This document shows positions 13,586 to 15,305 of a stretch of 15,305 bases of DNA, piece after piece. The position numbers were made by a program, and so were the translations under genes. The number at the start of each line of letters is the position of its first letter. Position 1 is the first letter of the stretch. The stretch is from Hyphomicrobium sp. (GTDB lineage: Bacteria > Pseudomonadota > Alphaproteobacteria > Rhizobiales > Hyphomicrobiaceae). The stretch covers positions 1 to 15,305 of the forward strand of contig JAICLG010000037.1 in assembly GCA_025927515.1 (NCBI GenBank). The letters run 5' to 3'. Under the pieces are notes generated by a model. The model was not told where the DNA came from, did no database searches, and saw only the letters and a program-made list of their open reading frames with translations.

Positions 13586-13614
13586 AAGCGGCTCGCATGA
13601 GCCGCTTGTTTTTC
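13586..13614 (+). terminator. Orphan intrinsic terminator on the plus strand
   Basis: A perfect 9-bp stem AAGCGGCTC / GAGCCGCTT with loop GCAT is followed by GTTTTTC, a textbook intrinsic terminator in the plus direction. The surrounding protein genes (13019-13540 and 13709-14395) are both on the minus strand, so no recognised gene ends here. On the minus strand the hairpin is followed by CGTACGC and lacks a U-run. Confidence 0.6.
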
Positions 13615-13708
13615 AATACATGAGTCACGCGCCCACTGAATGCGCATAAGCGCAAAAGCGGCATGTGCCTGTGGACGGGTGTGGAGGACGCAACGGCGCG
13701 ACCAATTG

Positions 13709-14395
13709 CTACGGGGCCAGTTTGTAACCGCCGCTTTCAGTGATCAGAAGCTCTGCGTTTGACGGATCTTTTTCTATCTTCTGACGCAACCGGTAGATGT
13801 GCGTTTCAAGCGTATGTGTCGTGACCCCGGCGTTGTATCCCCAGACCTCATGCAGCAGCACGTCGCGGGAGACGACCTTGTCGCCTGAGCGGTAGAGATA
13901 CTTGAGTATCGAGGTTTCTTTTTCCGTCAGGCGAATTTTACTTCCCGCGTGATCGACGAGAAGTTTGGACGCGGGCTTGAACGTGTACGGCCCGATGGCG
14001 AAGATGGCGTCTTCGCTTTGCTCGTGCTGGCGAAGCTGGGCACGGATTCTCGCCAAAAGCACCGCAAATTTGAAAGGTTTCAGAACGTAGTCGTTGGCAC
14101 CGGCGTCCAGTCCCAAAATCTGGTCGGCATCAGAGGTGTTTCCGGTCAGCATAACGATCGGCGTCTTGTATCCCGACTTGCGGAGAAGCTTTACGGCTTC
14201 GCGGCCATCCATATCCGGGAGGCCGACGTCGAAGACGACAAGATCGAAGCGGCCGGTCTTCGCGGCTTCCATTCCTTTGCTCGCTGTGCCGGCCTCGTAA
14301 ACCTCAAATTCGTCGTGCAGGACGAGCTGGTCCTTCAGTGATGTGCGCAAATCTTCGTCGTCATCGACGAGAAGGACCTTTCGGGCCGTGCTCAT
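13709..14395 (-). CDS. cenR: OmpR-family response regulator, CenR-like
   Basis: 228 residues. Receiver domain (1-118): acidic pocket Asp11/Asp12, phospho-acceptor Asp56 in LVVFDVGLPDMDGREAV, Thr84 in IVMLTGNTSDADQ, and Lys106 in YVLKPFKFAVLLARIRAQLR. The linker LRQHEQSEDAIFAIGPYTFK is the signature of the CenR group, which with CenK controls cell-envelope genes in Caulobacter and rhizobia. The DNA-binding winged helix (about 130-228) has LTEKETSILKYLYRSGDKVV, VSRDVLLHEVWGYN, THTLETHIYRLRQKIEKDP and ends ITESGGYKLAP. All phosphorylation residues are present, so it should respond to a histidine kinase; none is encoded in the window, as is usual for CenR. GGAG lies 9 nt before the ATG. It diverges from an L,D-transpeptidase gene over 112 nt. 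The symbol is assigned by recognition of the linker, not by a search. Confidence 0.9.
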   Translation of the reverse strand: MSTARKVLLVDDDEDLRTSLKDQLVLHDEFEVYEAGTASKGMEAAKTGRFDLVVFDVGLPDMDGREAVKLLRKSGYKTPIVMLTGNTSDADQILGLDAGANDYVLKPFKFAVLLARIRAQLRQHEQSEDAIFAIGPYTFKPASKLLVDHAGSKIRLTEKETSILKYLYRSGDKVVSRDVLLHEVWGYNAGVTTHTLETHIYRLRQKIEKDPSNAELLITESGGYKLAP

Positions 14396-14423
14396 GGAGA
14401 AGGGCTCCAGTTTTTCTTGGGAC

Positions 14424-14451
14424 GCATCGGGACGCTGAGACTAGCATCGGG
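14424..14451. promoter_or_regulatory. 8-bp direct repeat in the cenR / transpeptidase promoter region
   Basis: GCATCGGG occurs at 14424-14431 and again at 14444-14451, exactly 20 bp apart (two helical turns), inside the 112-nt gap between two divergent starts. OmpR-family regulators bind tandem direct repeats, so this is a candidate site for CenR or another regulator. No -35/-10 pair could be fixed. Confidence 0.4.
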
Positions 14452-14507
14452 CGCACGCGCAACATAGGCTTTGGTGGCAAACAGACAAGAGGAATGGGCG
14501 GTTCCCC

Positions 14508-15062
14508 ATGCCGTCAAGAAGGTCGATACAACGGTGCGGTGCATCCGCCAAGCTTGTTGTCCGGGCACTGAATGCGGCAGCGCAACGGGGGCATCTCGTA
14601 TTCGGAGCCTTTCGCGTGCCTTGCGCGCTCGGCCGCTCCGGCGTCAAGGCGTTGAAGAAAGAGGGCGATGGTGCAACTCCGCGTGGGCGATTTCCATTGC
14701 GCACCGTGTATTACAAACCTCGACCCGGCATGATGCCGGGGACAATTCTGCAACGGCGCGCGCTTCACCGAGACGCCGGCTGGTGCGATAGTCCTTCGGA
14801 CCGCAATTACAATCGACCTGTCTCGCTGCCTTACCGGCAAAGCGCGGAACGGCTTTGGCGCGACGACGGACTCTACGATGTCGTCGTAGTGCTCGGCTAT
14901 AACGATGTTCCGCGGATCAAGAATCGCGGAAGCGCTATCTTCATGCATCTCGCTCGCTCCGGTTTCCCGGCAACCGAAGGATGCGTGGCGCTGCGTGCGG
15001 CAGATCTCAGGCGTGTCCTTCGGGCCGTACCGCGGCGCGCCGAAGTGATCATCGAAATCTAG
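14508..15062 (+). CDS. L,D-transpeptidase-family (YkuD-fold) protein
   Basis: 184 residues. YkuD domain features: IPCALG-type strand at RVPCALGRSGVKALKKEGDG (36-54), substrate-side TPRGRFPLRTVYYKP (57-71), VVVVLGYNDVP (125-135), and the catalytic block IFMHLARSGFPATEGCVALR (144-163) with His147 and nucleophile Cys159. These enzymes form 3-3 peptidoglycan cross-links or link proteins to the wall. No signal peptide or membrane helix is visible, so if the start is right, export or a wall role is not proven; rhizobial relatives of this short type are similar. Start: ATG 14508, where the closest purine-rich sequence (GAGGA near 14490) is rather far away, so a start elsewhere is possible, but no better in-frame start exists upstream. 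It diverges from the CenR-like regulator, a sensible partner for envelope control. A terminator for the opposite strand follows 20 nt after its stop. Confidence 0.88.
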   Translation: MPSRRSIQRCGASAKLVVRALNAAAQRGHLVFGAFRVPCALGRSGVKALKKEGDGATPRGRFPLRTVYYKPRPGMMPGTILQRRALHRDAGWCDSPSDRNYNRPVSLPYRQSAERLWRDDGLYDVVVVLGYNDVPRIKNRGSAIFMHLARSGFPATEGCVALRAADLRRVLRAVPRRAEVIIEI

Positions 15063-15081
15063 AGCCGAAAATCTGGCGTGC

Positions 15082-15114
15082 AAAAAAAGGCCCGGCAGCG
15101 CGACGCTCCGGGCC
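15082..15114 (-). terminator. Intrinsic terminator of the minus-strand ammonium transporter
   Basis: On the minus strand a stem GGCCCGG / CCGGGCC (15114-15108 with 15095-15089), extended by AGCG/CGCT with one bulge, is followed by seven U's (15088-15082). This is a classic rho-independent terminator about 90 nt past the stop at 15205, and may also mark the end of the plus-strand transpeptidase mRNA. Confidence 0.8.
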
Positions 15115-15120
15115 TCAGTT

Positions 15121-15149
15121 GAGCACGTCGAGGGAGGAGACGCGTGCTC
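15121..15149. repeat. Inverted repeat in transporter 3' region
   Basis: GAGCACG (15121-15127) and CGTGCTC (15143-15149) form a perfect 7-bp stem around a 15-nt purine-rich loop. No U-tract on either side. Confidence 0.5.
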
Positions 15150-15170
15150 GGGTGTTCGTGATCGAGATAC

Positions 15171-15195
15171 CGCGGCCCGGAGGACGAGCCGCGGT
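15171..15195. repeat. GC-rich inverted repeat just past the transporter stop
   Basis: CCGCGGC (15171-15177) and GCCGCGG (15189-15195) form a 7-bp stem with an 11-nt loop, 9 nt after the minus-strand stop codon. It is the first of three hairpins on that transcript and may protect or pause it. Confidence 0.5.
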
Positions 15196-15204
15196 TCAAT
15201 TGAC

Positions 15205-15305
15205 TCAGTAGTGGTAAGCGCTCTCGCCGTGATCGGTGATGTCGAGGCCCTCGCGCTCTCTCTCTTCCGACGGGCGAAGACCGTTGAGGATGTCGCCCAG
15301 CTTGA
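15205..15305 (-). CDS. amt: Ammonium transporter, C-terminal end only (cut by window)
   Basis: Reading the minus strand to the TGA at 15205-15207 gives 32 codons. The peptide begins KLGDILNGLRPSEEREREG, continues LDITDHGESAYHY and stops. The G-L-R-x-S/D-E-E-E-E-x-x-G-L-D-x-x-x-H-G-E-S-A-Y tail is the conserved cytoplasmic C-terminus of AmtB-type ammonium transporters, the part that talks to the GlnK PII protein. The rest of the gene lies beyond the window. It is the second Amt in this window and, unlike the one at 2511-3719, has the canonical tail. Its terminator is at 15082-15114. Confidence 0.88.
   Translation of the reverse strand, partial: KLGDILNGLRPSEEREREGLDITDHGESAYHY

Overview
The window looks chromosomal and comes from an alphaproteobacterium of the order Hyphomicrobiales (Rhizobiales), probably Hyphomicrobium-like. 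This rests on three things seen here: an ftsK-lolA pair, a CenR-type response regulator with the very conserved LRQHEQSED / IGPYTFKP linker, and the compact GC-rich coding style. There are no transposases, integrases, tRNA or rRNA genes, CRISPR arrays or phage genes. The taxon is inferred from protein character, not from a search.

Layout, left to right. (1) 1-2252: a GlcG/HbpS-type small protein (minus, cut by the window edge) diverges from yggS (PLP homeostasis); an unrecognised 309-aa protein follows. (2) 2511-5848: an ammonium transporter (plus) converges on two minus-strand genes, ppk2 (polyphosphate kinase 2) and an aldo/keto reductase. (3) 5849-6187: an AT-rich divergent promoter region with several dyads, including a perfect 10-bp inverted repeat. 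(4) 6188-8758: a secreted, Arg/Tyr/His-rich protein ending in a CHAP-like domain, then a divergent pair made of a Tat-exported metallo-beta-lactamase-fold hydrolase and an AraC-family regulator. (5) 9084-12701: ftsK (DNA translocase) and lolA (lipoprotein chaperone). (6) 12702-13018: no protein gene, but dense RNA structure: a promoter-like site with a dyad, stem-loops with C-rich loops and a strong terminator, read as a candidate small RNA. (7) 13019-15062: a cyclic-nucleotide-binding-fold protein without a DNA-binding domain, a CenR-like response regulator, and a divergent L,D-transpeptidase-family gene. (8) 15082-15305: the terminator and last codons of a second ammonium transporter (minus).

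Functional theme. The right half concerns the cell envelope and division: FtsK at the septum, LolA moving lipoproteins to the outer membrane, a CenR-type envelope regulator and a YkuD-fold enzyme, with a possible anti-Shine-Dalgarno small RNA in the middle. The left half is nutrient and cofactor metabolism (ammonium, polyphosphate, PLP). The most interesting unexplained signals are the small RNA candidate at about 12850-12989, an intrinsic terminator on the plus strand at 13586-13614 with no plus-strand gene in front of it, the 10-bp inverted repeat at 6071-6110, and a 20-bp-spaced direct repeat between cenR and the L,D-transpeptidase gene.
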